This document shows positions 1 through 7,482 of a stretch of 9,759 nt of DNA, piece after piece; position 1 is the first letter of the stretch, and every line of letters starts with the position of its first letter. The DNA lies in the NCBI GenBank assembly GCA_013361745.1, contig JABFXM010000390.1, positions 1 to 9,759 of the forward strand, in the 5' to 3' direction. The position numbers were made by a program, and so were the translations under genes. The DNA is from Gemmatimonadaceae bacterium (GTDB lineage Bacteria > Gemmatimonadota > Gemmatimonadetes > Gemmatimonadales > Gemmatimonadaceae). The notes under the pieces are model-generated. The model ran no database searches, was not told the DNA's origin, and saw nothing but the letters and a program-made list of their open reading frames with translations.

Positions 1-998
1 AGCCCGCGGTCGAGCGAGGAGACCTCGACGATCTGCTCGCTCTCGAGGAGCACGTCGTAGCTCATCGAGGTGCCGGTGAAGCGCCGACCAACGATCGTCC
101 CCGGAAAGGCGCCCTCGGCGCCGACCGAGGTGAAGGCGAGCGCCTCCGGTCGCAGCACCGCCAGCGCGTCGGTGAACGGCTTGCCCCCGGGCCCGCGGTC
201 GGCGACGATCCCGAGCCGGCGCTCGACGCTGCCGACCTTGAGGATCGCGTGCGTCCCGCAATCCACCGCGGGAAAGAGCGTCGCACGGCCGATGAACTCC
301 GCGACCTCGCGCGACACCGGCCGGTCGTAGAGCTCCTCGGGCGTTCCGACCTGGAGGATCCTGCCGCGCCGCATGATCGCGACGCGGTCGGCGATGGCGA
401 AGGCGTCCTCCTGATCGTGCGTCACGAAGAGCGCGGTCATTCGCAGCCGGCGCAGTGTGTCGCGAAGCTCGGTGCGCGTCGAGCGACGCAGCGTCGGGTC
501 GAGATTCGAGAGCGGCTCGTCGAGGAGGAGCGCGCGCGGCTCGATGACGAGCGCGCGGGCGAGAGCGACGCGCTGCTGTTCCCCGCCGGAGAGACTCTGC
601 ACGGCGCGCTTCCCCGCGCCCTCGAGCCCGACGCTCGTGAGGAGATTCCGCGCCTTCTCGAGGCGCGCGTTGCGCTCGATGCGCCGCGCCTCCAGCCCGA
701 AGGCGACGTTCTCCTCGACGCTCATGTGCGGGAAGAGCGCGTAGTGCTGGAACACCATCCCGAAGTTCCGCTTCTGCGGCGACAGCCGGGTGATGTCCTT
801 CCCGTCGAGGGTGATCGTCCCCGCGTCGGGCGTGTCGTAGCCGGCGACCATGCGCAGCGTCGTCGTCTTCCCCGAGCCCGACGCGCCGATGAGCGCGAGC
901 AGCTCCCCCGCCGGCACCTCGAGGTCGATCCCGTCCACCGCGCGCGTCGCGCCGAAGACTCGCGTCACGCCGGAGAGGACGAGCGTGCCCGCGCTCAC
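1..998 (-). CDS. ABC transporter ATP-binding protein, ferric/polyamine-type importer family (3' end cut by window edge)
   Basis: This is the ATPase subunit of a binding-protein-dependent importer; it would hydrolyse ATP at the cytoplasmic face to drive uptake of the ligand of the lipoprotein encoded just upstream. The 332 visible residues carry every nucleotide-binding motif: Walker A GASGSGKTT (about 38-46), a Q-loop at VFQHYALFPHM (about 82-92), the signature LSGGEQQRVALARAL (136-150), Walker B ALLLDEP (156-162), D-loop SNLD and switch histidine in VTHD (about 192-195). After about residue 240 it continues into a TOBE-like segment with the typical RPEAL stretch, as in FbpC, PotA and CysA relatives. 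The GTG start is chosen because it overlaps the stop of the solute-binding gene (GTGA), which implies translational coupling, and because a purine-rich GGGGGAAG lies upstream. Relatives are usually about 340-370 residues, so little is missing. Family assignment is firm; the substrate is not determined. Confidence 0.95.
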   Translation of the reverse strand, partial: MSAGTLVLSGVTRVFGATRAVDGIDLEVPAGELLALIGASGSGKTTTLRMVAGYDTPDAGTITLDGKDITRLSPQKRNFGMVFQHYALFPHMSVEENVAFGLEARRIERNARLEKARNLLTSVGLEGAGKRAVQSLSGGEQQRVALARALVIEPRALLLDEPLSNLDPTLRRSTRTELRDTLRRLRMTALFVTHDQEDAFAIADRVAIMRRGRILQVGTPEELYDRPVSREVAEFIGRATLFPAVDCGTHAILKVGSVERRLGIVADRGPGGKPFTDALAVLRPEALAFTSVGAEGAFPGTIVGRRFTGTSMSYDVLLESEQIVEVSSLDRG

Positions 999-2038
999 TT
1001 CGTCTTCCCCCGGTTGCGGATGTTCGAGTCCCAGTAGGTCATCCACTCGTCGAGGTGCGCGGCGAGCATCGCGCGATCCATCGGCATCGGCTTGATCTGC
1101 TCGAGCGCGCGCGCCACCTCGGGAGGAAGCGAGTCGTGCGGGATGTCGGTGCGCGCGGGGATGCGGATGAACTTCCGCGCCGCGTCGATCATCGCCTGCT
1201 TCGTCGTCACGAACTCGTAGTACTTCTTCGCCTCCGCCTCGTGCTTCGTCCCGCGCACGATCGCGATCCCATCCACCAGCAGCGGCGTCCCGCTCCTCGG
1301 GAACGCGTACGCGACGGGGATCCCGACGCGCTGCTTGAGCGTGGCGATGTCGGGCATGTTGTGGAGGGTGATCGCGCCCTCCTGCCTCCCGAGCTTCTGG
1401 TAGAGGATCGTAGGGTTGAGGACGTACTCCTTCGTGTTCGCGTCGAGACGACGCAGCCAGTCGTAGCCGGCGTCAGGCTTTCCCGTCTCGCGGATCGAGC
1501 GCAGGATCTGCGCGCCGAAGATCGCGCGCATCGAGCCCGACGCGACGGGGTCGCGGATGACGACCCGTCCCTTCCACTTCGGGTCGAGCACGTCGTCCCA
1601 GTCCCTCGGCGCACTCGCCGAGTCGATCGCCTCGGTGTTCCAGGCGATGACCTCGGGGGTGAGGTACGTCCCGTACCAGAGGTCTCGCGGATCGCGCGCG
1701 GCGGTGTCGACCGCCGTCTTCCAGGTCGGCGCGTAGGCGACGAGGAGGCTCTCCTTCGCCGCGCGATCGAAGATCTCCGCCGTCGCGCCGAACCAGACGT
1801 CCGCCTGCGGGTTCGCCTTCTCGGCGCGCAGCCGGTCGAGGACTTCCTGCGCGCCCATGTCCACCCACTGCACGTCGATCGCCGGGTTGGCCTTCTCGAA
1901 CTCCGTCTCGAGGTACGAGAGGAGCTCCTTCCCGTGCGGGGAGTAGACCGTCAGCACCGTGCGGCCGTCGCTCTTCGCACAGGCGGCGAGAGCGGCGGCA
2001 GAGAGAGCGAGGAGCGTCGTGCGGAGCCGTGCGGTCAT
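995..2038 (-). CDS. ABC transporter solute-binding lipoprotein, Fe3+/AfuA-FbpA-like family 1
   Basis: This 347-residue periplasmic or membrane-anchored binding protein should capture a ligand and deliver it to the importer whose ATPase is encoded immediately downstream. The N-terminus has arginines, a hydrophobic stretch and a lipobox LAAC (17-20), so it is probably a lipoprotein acylated at Cys20. The mature part opens with LTVYSPHGK, typical of the ferric-iron/2-aminoethylphosphonate type binding proteins, followed by ADVWFGA (79-85), the hinge region around WYGTYLTPEVIAWN (121-134) and the DPKWKGRV loop (152-159). The usual tyrosine pair that binds iron in FbpA-type proteins, roughly residues 190-225, is not obvious; the only YY (273-274) lies further on in a C-terminal helix. 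Ferric iron is therefore only one possibility. The ATG lies 13 bp after the deacetylase stop and has no clear Shine-Dalgarno sequence, so translation may be coupled to the gene upstream. Confidence 0.93.
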   Translation of the reverse strand: MTARLRTTLLALSAAALAACAKSDGRTVLTVYSPHGKELLSYLETEFEKANPAIDVQWVDMGAQEVLDRLRAEKANPQADVWFGATAEIFDRAAKESLLVAYAPTWKTAVDTAARDPRDLWYGTYLTPEVIAWNTEAIDSASAPRDWDDVLDPKWKGRVVIRDPVASGSMRAIFGAQILRSIRETGKPDAGYDWLRRLDANTKEYVLNPTILYQKLGRQEGAITLHNMPDIATLKQRVGIPVAYAFPRSGTPLLVDGIAIVRGTKHEAEAKKYYEFVTTKQAMIDAARKFIRIPARTDIPHDSLPPEVARALEQIKPMPMDRAMLAAHLDEWMTYWDSNIRNRGKTK

Positions 2039-2051
2039 GAACGAAGGTGCG

Positions 2052-4643
2052 TCAGGGAACCGGCGTCGTGCGCGGAGCGTCGGCGGCGAGGATGTTCAGC
2101 ATGAGCCGCGCGGCGCCGGGGACACCGGCCGGAAGCTGGCGGAAAAGCGAGAGCGTGGTGTAGACGTAGGTGCCGCGCCCGTACGGCGCGACGAGGATCG
2201 CGCCGCGGTTGGGCGTCTCGCCCGGATCGTTCATCTCGAGCGCGGCGCCGTAATGTGGGTCGAAGGTACGGGGCATGTACAGCGCCCGCTCCTGCACCCA
2301 CCCCGCGAAGTCCCGCTCCGAGATGCGATTCGGGGTGGTGAGGACGCTGCCGCCGATCATCCGCACGGGCGCGTTCTCGTCGGTGACGCGGTCGGCGGGG
2401 CGCGCGAGGGTGATCGGATATGGCATCATCCCCGGCTGCGTCATGATGTTCTGCTCGTACTGCACGACGAGCCGTCCACCGTTCTTCACGTAGTCGAGCA
2501 GCTTCCCGTTCGCCGCGACGAGCGCCGCGCTCGATTCATACGCGCGCGGGCCGATGACGATCGTATTGAAGCGCGAGAGGTTCTCCGTCGCGAGCTTCGC
2601 CGGGTCGACGATGGTGAGGTCTACGCCGAGCTGGGCGAGGGTCGGCGCGACGTTGTCGCCGACCCCGGGGATGTACGCGACGCTCGCCTTCGGCACGACG
2701 ACGTCCACCGCCTGGAGCGTGGTCGTCGCGTCGCGATAGAGGTAGCGCGGGTTGATGTGCGGGTAGTCGATGCGGGTGTAGCCGGTGGTGTAGCGCTGCC
2801 CGTTCGCGATCGCGGCGACGCTCACCGGATGCGCGCCGGGAGCGAGCTTCCCACGGAGCTGGATGTCGACGACGGCGGTTCCCCAGGCGGGGAGGTTGAC
2901 GTCGGCGATGGGCGCGGCGCGGAGCCCGGCGGGGGCGGCGACCTCGATCTTCACCGACTGGTCCTTCGCGCTTCCCGATCGGAGCTCGGCGTGGAGGACG
3001 CGGTCGATGGCCGCGTTCGCGTGGACGTACTCGGCGGTGGTGCCTAACGTGACGGAGACCGGCGGGACGACGGCGACGGGGTGCTGGACCTCGCCGCGAA
3101 GGGGGTCGGCGTAGCGATAGACCACCGGTGACACCACGCGGAACGGCGCTTCCGGCGCCGTGGGCGAGGCGAGCGTGACGACCACGGTGTCGTGCTGCGT
3201 CGGTGCGCGTCCCTCGCCACTGGCGAACATGTCGCCGACGCGGGGCGACGCGAGCCAGTTCGGCTGCGTAATCGTGCCGCCTGGGCTCTTCAGTCTGACC
3301 GTCAACGTATCGCCCGGAGCGATCCTCGTCGTACCGATCGTCTGCTCGGCAACGCTCACCTGCGCACCCCACCGAGCGAGCTCGGTGCCGAGGTATCGCA
3401 GCGTATCCACACCTCGGTTGTAGAGCACCACGGTCGCTCGGATGCTGTCGCCGAGGGTCGCCAGCTCGCGAGGCACGGTCGCCTCGACGGCGACACCCGC
3501 CGCGATCGCCGCCGCGCGCGCCGCGCGCCGCTGCATGGAGGTGAGTGAAACATCGCGGTCACGGCTTCGCGAACACGGCTCGAGGACGTTGACGGCAACG
3601 CCACGCGTCGTCTCGAGTGCTCGTCGGCAGACTCGCTCGTTCATCTCCGGGTCGGCGCTCGCGAGCTGTGTCAGCGCCCGCACCGCGGCGCGGTAATCCT
3701 CACTCCGTACGGCGGCCCGTGCGACCGGAAGCAGCGCGTCGATCCGCTGCACCACCGCGGGGTCCTCACCCCTGACCCGCGCCCACGTCGTGTCGATCCC
3801 GTCGAACAGCGTCTTCTCCCCCGCCCCCGAGAACCCCGAGATGTGCGTCGCCTCCAACCGCACCCCGTCCATGATCGGTCCCTTCCGCTGCAGCGTCCCG
3901 AATGCCTGCGACTTGTGCTGCGAGCGGCTCTCCGCCGCGATCTCGCCGTAGCTGCGGCCGAGCAGCGGACTGTACTCCCCGACGTCCATCGTCAACGTCG
4001 GCTCGGCGAGGTTGAAGCGCGCGCTGCGATAGAACTTGAGCACGTTCCATCCGCCGCGACCGTCAGTTCGTCTCGCCGGCCACTTCACGGTGTCCGCGGC
4101 GAGATCGAACGCCTCCCGCGCGAGGATCCCCGCCACCTGGTGCTGCCCATGTCCGTCGCGTGGCGTCCCCGAGAAGACGCTGATGATGACGTGCGGCTTG
4201 AACTCGCGCACCACCGTCAGCACGTCCTTCAGCAGCGTGTCATGCGGCCAGTGCGCGAACGCTTCCTGCGCGTTCTTCGAGAAGCCGAAGTCGTAGGCGC
4301 GCCCGAAGTACTGCTCGGCGCCGTCGATCCGCCGCGCCGCGAGCAGCTCCTCGGTACGAATCGCGCCTAACGCCTCGCCGAGCTCGTTGCCGAGCAGGTT
4401 CTGGCCGCCGTCGCCGCGCGTCAGCGACAGATAAGCGGTCTCGACGCGATGTCCGCGCGCGAGCCAGGTGATGAGCTGCGTGTCCTCGTCGTCGGGATGC
4501 GCCCCGATGACGAGCACCCGCACGGTGGACGAGAGGCCGTCGGTCAGCTCCCGCAACGCGGTCGCGCCGCGCTCCTGGCTGGGCAGGACGCGCGGCGCGA
4601 CGAGAGCGAGCAGGGACAGCGCGGCGATCAGCGATCGACGCAT
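2052..4643 (-). CDS. Secreted PIG-L/LmbE-family zinc deacetylase with C-terminal amidotransferase-like domain
   Basis: The 863-residue product is a probable metal-dependent N-deacetylase of the PIG-L/LmbE superfamily, which removes acetyl groups from N-acetylglucosamine-type substrates. The start MRRSLIAALSLLALVAP is a signal peptide ending near residue 22, so it acts outside the cytoplasm. The catalytic domain (about 35-250) has AHPDDE (48-53) and HGQH (165-168); by comparison with MshB, His49, Asp52 and His168 would bind zinc and Asp51 would be the general base. It also has SLTRGDGGQN and the GRSYGEIAAESRSQHKSQ stretch typical of the long members. A helical linker (about 295-380) and beta-rich, Ig-like segments (about 385-630) follow. 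The last 220 residues (about 640-855) resemble a class I glutamine-amidotransferase or ThuA-like fold (VAYIPGVGDN, IVIGPRAYE, GGRLVVQYEQN) with no visible catalytic triad. The ATG is preferred over the adjacent GTG one codon earlier because of GGAG spacing. Substrate unknown; it follows sucA by 28 bp. Confidence 0.93.
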   Translation of the reverse strand: MRRSLIAALSLLALVAPRVLPSQERGATALRELTDGLSSTVRVLVIGAHPDDEDTQLITWLARGHRVETAYLSLTRGDGGQNLLGNELGEALGAIRTEELLAARRIDGAEQYFGRAYDFGFSKNAQEAFAHWPHDTLLKDVLTVVREFKPHVIISVFSGTPRDGHGQHQVAGILAREAFDLAADTVKWPARRTDGRGGWNVLKFYRSARFNLAEPTLTMDVGEYSPLLGRSYGEIAAESRSQHKSQAFGTLQRKGPIMDGVRLEATHISGFSGAGEKTLFDGIDTTWARVRGEDPAVVQRIDALLPVARAAVRSEDYRAAVRALTQLASADPEMNERVCRRALETTRGVAVNVLEPCSRSRDRDVSLTSMQRRAARAAAIAAGVAVEATVPRELATLGDSIRATVVLYNRGVDTLRYLGTELARWGAQVSVAEQTIGTTRIAPGDTLTVRLKSPGGTITQPNWLASPRVGDMFASGEGRAPTQHDTVVVTLASPTAPEAPFRVVSPVVYRYADPLRGEVQHPVAVVPPVSVTLGTTAEYVHANAAIDRVLHAELRSGSAKDQSVKIEVAAPAGLRAAPIADVNLPAWGTAVVDIQLRGKLAPGAHPVSVAAIANGQRYTTGYTRIDYPHINPRYLYRDATTTLQAVDVVVPKASVAYIPGVGDNVAPTLAQLGVDLTIVDPAKLATENLSRFNTIVIGPRAYESSAALVAANGKLLDYVKNGGRLVVQYEQNIMTQPGMMPYPITLARPADRVTDENAPVRMIGGSVLTTPNRISERDFAGWVQERALYMPRTFDPHYGAALEMNDPGETPNRGAILVAPYGRGTYVYTTLSLFRQLPAGVPGAARLMLNILAADAPRTTPVP
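3042..3049 (+). repeat. Octamer GCCTAACG, copy 1 (inside the deacetylase gene)
   Basis: On the coding strand this reads CGTTAGGC and supplies a TTA leucine codon in ThrLeuGly, otherwise avoided here. See the finding on the octamer. Confidence 0.6.
4365..4372 (+). repeat. Octamer GCCTAACG, copy 2 (inside the deacetylase gene)
   Basis: It lies in the N-terminal catalytic region of the deacetylase and encodes AlaLeuGly with a TTA codon. Confidence 0.6.
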
Positions 4644-4647
4644 CACG

Positions 4648-4651
4648 CTCC
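4648..4651 (-). promoter_or_regulatory. Ribosome binding site that decides the deacetylase start
   Basis: On the minus strand GGAG is followed by CGTG and then ATG. The spacing to the ATG at 4643 is 4 bases, short but usable; to the in-frame GTG at 4646 it is only 1 base. This favours the ATG, one residue shorter than the longest reading frame. Confidence 0.5.
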
Positions 4652-4671
4652 GGTGATGGTGGTGAGGTTGC

Positions 4672-7422
4672 TCAGGACCGCGAGGCGACTCCGCGCCGCT
4701 TCGACGCCGAGGGCTGGGGAGCAGTCAGCGCTTCGTTGACGATGCGCGCCTGCTCCGCCTTGTGCGCCGATTCGTAGCCCTCGGCGGGGCTCGCCCGCTC
4801 GGGACGACCAACGTAGCGCATCTCCTGCACGTTCCCGACGAGCGCGCGCAGCCGCGGCGCGACGTACGTCCACGCGCCCATATTCCGCGGCTCCTCCTGC
4901 GCCCACACGACGTCCTCCACCGCGGGATAGCGGTCGACAACGCGCCCGATCTCCTCGTGCGGCCAGGGATAGAGCTCGTCGATGCGGATCAGCGCGACCG
5001 AATTGTCCTTCCGCGCCGCCGCGAGATCGTAGTACATCTTCGCCGTGCAGAACACGAGGCGTCGCACCTGCTCCCGCTGCTGCGATGCGACCGGATCGTC
5101 GAGCACCGGACGGAAGCCGGCGGTCGCGAGATCCTCCGCCTTCGACGCCGCCTCGGGGAGACGGAGCAGCGACTTGGGCTGCATCAGCACCAGCGGCCGG
5201 CGCGGGGTGCGCTTCGCCTGGCGGCGCAGGATGTGGAAGTACTGCGCCGGCGTCGACGGATAGGCGACGATCATGTTGTTCTCGGCGCACGCCTGCAGGA
5301 AGCGCTCGAGCCGCGCGCTCGAGTGCTCCGGGCCGCCGCCCTCGTAGCCGTGCGGCAGCAGCAGCACGAGCCCCGAGTCCTGCCCCCACTTCGCGCGATC
5401 GCTGAACACGAACTGGTCCATGATCGGCTGCGCGACGTTGACGAAGTCGCCGTACTGCGCCTCCCAGAGCACGAGCGTGTCCGGCGCCGCCGTGCTGAAG
5501 CCGTACTCGAAGCCCATCACCGCCGTCTCGGCGAGGGGGCTGTTGTAGACCTCGAAGCTCCCCTTCGCCTCGGGGAGATGCTGGAGCGCGGTGAAGGTCT
5601 TGCCCGTCTCCATGTCGTGCAGCACCGCCTGACGGTGCGAGAAGGTGCCGCGCTCCGCGTCCTGACCGGTGATGCGGACGGGAGTGCCCTCGGCGACGAG
5701 CGTCGCGAAGGCGAGCGCCTCGGCGTGTCCCCAGTCGATCGCCGGTGCGCCGCCTAACGCTTCGCGCCGGCGGCCGAGGGTCCGCGCGATGTTGCGGTGC
5801 GGCTGGAAGCCCGCCGGCCAAGCGAGCAGCGCCTCGTTGAGCGCGGTGAGCCGCGGCAGCGGCACCGCCGTCTCGAGCGCGCCGTCGGTGGACGGCTGCG
5901 CTGCTTCCTTCCCCGGGTCGCCCTCCGCCTTCGCGCCCGTCGCCCGCATCTCGTCGAGGATCTTGCCGAGCTTGTCGGCGAACGCCTTGTCCGCGGCCTC
6001 GACGTCGGGCGCGGTCATCACGCCCTCGCGCACGAGCCGGTCGGCCCACACCTGACGCGGTGTCGGATGTCCGCGCACGAGCTTGTAGAGCTCGGGCTGC
6101 GTGAACATCGGCTCGTCGGTCTCGTTGTGACCGTGACGACGATAGCCCACGAGGTCGATCAGAACGTCCTTGCCGAAGCGCTCGCGGTAGGCGATCGCCA
6201 TCGTGACCGCGGCGACGCAGGCCTCCGCGTCGTCGCCGTTCACGTGCAGCACGGGGATCTCGTAGCCCTTCGCGAGATCGCTGGCGTAGTGCGTGGAGCG
6301 CGCGTCCACCGGATCGGTGGTGAAGCCGACCTGGTTGTTGGTGATGATGTGCAGCGTCCCGCCGACGTCGTAGCCGCGCAGCCGCGCCAGGTTCAGCGAC
6401 TCGGCGACGACACCCTCGCCGATGAACGCGGAGTCGCCATGCACGAGGATCGGCAGCACCTTCGTGCCGCGCTTCTCCTCGCGCGCATCGCGCTCGAGCG
6501 CGCGCGCGACGCCGGCGACGACCGGGTTCACGACCTCGAGATGGCTCGGGTTCGGCACGAGCTGCACCTCGACGCGCACGCCATCCACCTCGCGGCCGCC
6601 GCGGTAGCCCATGTGATACTTCACGTCGCCCGTCTCGCTCTCCGGCTGCGAGCCGACGCGACGTCCCTCGAACTCGGTGAAGAGCGCGACGTACGGCTTG
6701 CCCATCACGTGCGTGAGCACGTTGAGGCGGCCGCGGTGGGCCATCCCGATCACGATCTTCGTCGCCCCGCGGCGCGCGACGGTGTCGATCGCGGTGTCGA
6801 GCATCGGCACGAGCGCGTCGGTCCCCTCGATCGAGAAGCGCTTCTTCCCCTGAAACGCGAAGCCGAGGAATCGCTCGAGCCCATCGACTTCGGTGAGCCG
6901 AAGCAGCAGCCGCTTCTTCGTGTCGGCGTCGAGCGGCTTCGTGAAGCGGCGCGACTCGATCACCTCGCGCAGCCAGAGTCGCTCCGCCTCCTCGGCGATG
7001 TGCTCGAACTCGTAGCCGATGGTTCCCGAGTACGCCTCGCGGAGGACGCGCACGACGTCGGCCGCTGTCGCGAGCCCGTCGAAGCCGAGCGCCGCGGCGG
7101 GCACGCGCGCGAGATCGCTCTCGACGATTCCGTGGAACTCCGGCGTCAGCTCCGCGGCGCCCGGCGGCGCGCTGCCGAGCGGATCGATCTGCACGGCGAG
7201 ATGGCCGTACTGGCGGATCGACGCGACGAGCGACGCGGCGCCGGCCACGGCGCGAAGCGTGGCCGCATCGGCCGTGGAAGCGCCGCCGCCGCCGAGCTGC
7301 TCGGCGAGCCGGAAGAACTGACGCCAGGATTCGTCGACCGACGTCGGATCGCGCCGGTAAGCCTCGAGCTGCTCAGCGACGTAGCCGTCGTTGAAGACGC
7401 TCGTGATCGCAGGGGTACCCAT
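4672..7422 (-). CDS. sucA: 2-oxoglutarate dehydrogenase complex E1 component (thiamine diphosphate-dependent)
   Basis: This cytoplasmic enzyme decarboxylates 2-oxoglutarate and transfers the succinyl group to the lipoyl arm of E2 in the TCA cycle. With the ATG start it has 916 residues, close to E. coli SucA (933), and lacks the E2-like N-terminal fusion of mycobacterial Kgd. The N-terminal helix SVFNDGYVAEQLEAYRRDP is the E2-docking type segment. GMAHRGRLNVL (226-236, His229) and KYHMGYR (268-274, His270) match the substrate-recognition histidines of E. coli E1. HGDSAF (328-333) and NNQVGFTTDP (362-371) form the thiamine diphosphate/Mg site, followed by HVNGDDAE and RRHGHNETDEPMFTQP. The C-terminal half has GQDAERGTFSHR (586-597), EYGFS (639-643) and HGYEGGGPEHSSARLERF. 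An in-frame GTG at 7452 would add ten residues unlike the family and lies inside an inverted repeat, so it was not chosen. Neither start has a well-spaced Shine-Dalgarno sequence. No sucB or lpd gene is in the window. Confidence 0.98.
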   Translation of the reverse strand: MGTPAITSVFNDGYVAEQLEAYRRDPTSVDESWRQFFRLAEQLGGGGASTADAATLRAVAGAASLVASIRQYGHLAVQIDPLGSAPPGAAELTPEFHGIVESDLARVPAAALGFDGLATAADVVRVLREAYSGTIGYEFEHIAEEAERLWLREVIESRRFTKPLDADTKKRLLLRLTEVDGLERFLGFAFQGKKRFSIEGTDALVPMLDTAIDTVARRGATKIVIGMAHRGRLNVLTHVMGKPYVALFTEFEGRRVGSQPESETGDVKYHMGYRGGREVDGVRVEVQLVPNPSHLEVVNPVVAGVARALERDAREEKRGTKVLPILVHGDSAFIGEGVVAESLNLARLRGYDVGGTLHIITNNQVGFTTDPVDARSTHYASDLAKGYEIPVLHVNGDDAEACVAAVTMAIAYRERFGKDVLIDLVGYRRHGHNETDEPMFTQPELYKLVRGHPTPRQVWADRLVREGVMTAPDVEAADKAFADKLGKILDEMRATGAKAEGDPGKEAAQPSTDGALETAVPLPRLTALNEALLAWPAGFQPHRNIARTLGRRREALGGAPAIDWGHAEALAFATLVAEGTPVRITGQDAERGTFSHRQAVLHDMETGKTFTALQHLPEAKGSFEVYNSPLAETAVMGFEYGFSTAAPDTLVLWEAQYGDFVNVAQPIMDQFVFSDRAKWGQDSGLVLLLPHGYEGGGPEHSSARLERFLQACAENNMIVAYPSTPAQYFHILRRQAKRTPRRPLVLMQPKSLLRLPEAASKAEDLATAGFRPVLDDPVASQQREQVRRLVFCTAKMYYDLAAARKDNSVALIRIDELYPWPHEEIGRVVDRYPAVEDVVWAQEEPRNMGAWTYVAPRLRALVGNVQEMRYVGRPERASPAEGYESAHKAEQARIVNEALTAPQPSASKRRGVASRS
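5752..5759 (+). repeat. Octamer GCCTAACG, copy 3 (inside sucA)
   Basis: It lies in the linker ahead of the C-terminal half of E1 and again encodes AlaLeuGly with TTA. Confidence 0.6.
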
Positions 7423-7429
7423 GGTTCCA

Positions 7430-7457
7430 AATCTAACCCTGGGGTTCGACACTACAA
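7430..7457 (-). promoter_or_regulatory. sucA: Weak candidate sucA promoter overlapping the inverted repeat
   Basis: On the minus strand TTGTAG (7452-7457) and TAGATT (7430-7435) are separated by 16 bases, with 3 of 6 and 4 of 6 matches to the sigma-70 consensus. If used, transcription would begin at or within a few bases of the sucA ATG, giving a leaderless or nearly leaderless mRNA; this would fit the lack of a Shine-Dalgarno sequence. The -35 element would sit inside the inverted repeat, so a bound protein could block it. The matches are poor and chance is a real alternative. Confidence 0.2.
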
Positions 7458-7467
7458 TGAGTGTCGA
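7446..7467. repeat. Perfect 8-bp inverted repeat in front of sucA
   Basis: The arms TCGACACT (7446-7453) and AGTGTCGA (7460-7467) are exact reverse complements, separated by ACAATG. The repeat lies 24 bp upstream of the sucA ATG and 15 bp after the stop of the small receiver-like gene. No T-run follows on the minus strand, so a rho-independent terminator is unlikely. A dimeric repressor or activator site, or an mRNA leader hairpin, fits better. The repeat is seen directly; its role is inference. Confidence 0.6.
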
Positions 7468-7482
7468 TCCCTGCGGGGTGGG

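Noticed and set aside
1055..2104. Plus-strand reading frame of 349 codons opposite the solute-binding protein
   Set aside because: It is Arg-rich with no domain and lies entirely against a well-supported binding-protein gene. The frames at 249-1037, 1959-3047 and 4762-5757 were rejected for the same reason.
4643..6049. Minus-strand reading frame of 468 codons within sucA
   Set aside because: It is a shifted frame of the same strand; the product is Arg/Ala/Gly-rich low complexity, whereas the sucA frame carries all E1 motifs.
7423..7452. Alternative GTG start of sucA at 7452
   Set aside because: The extra ten residues do not resemble E1 N-termini, no Shine-Dalgarno sequence precedes it, and the start codon would fall inside the inverted repeat.
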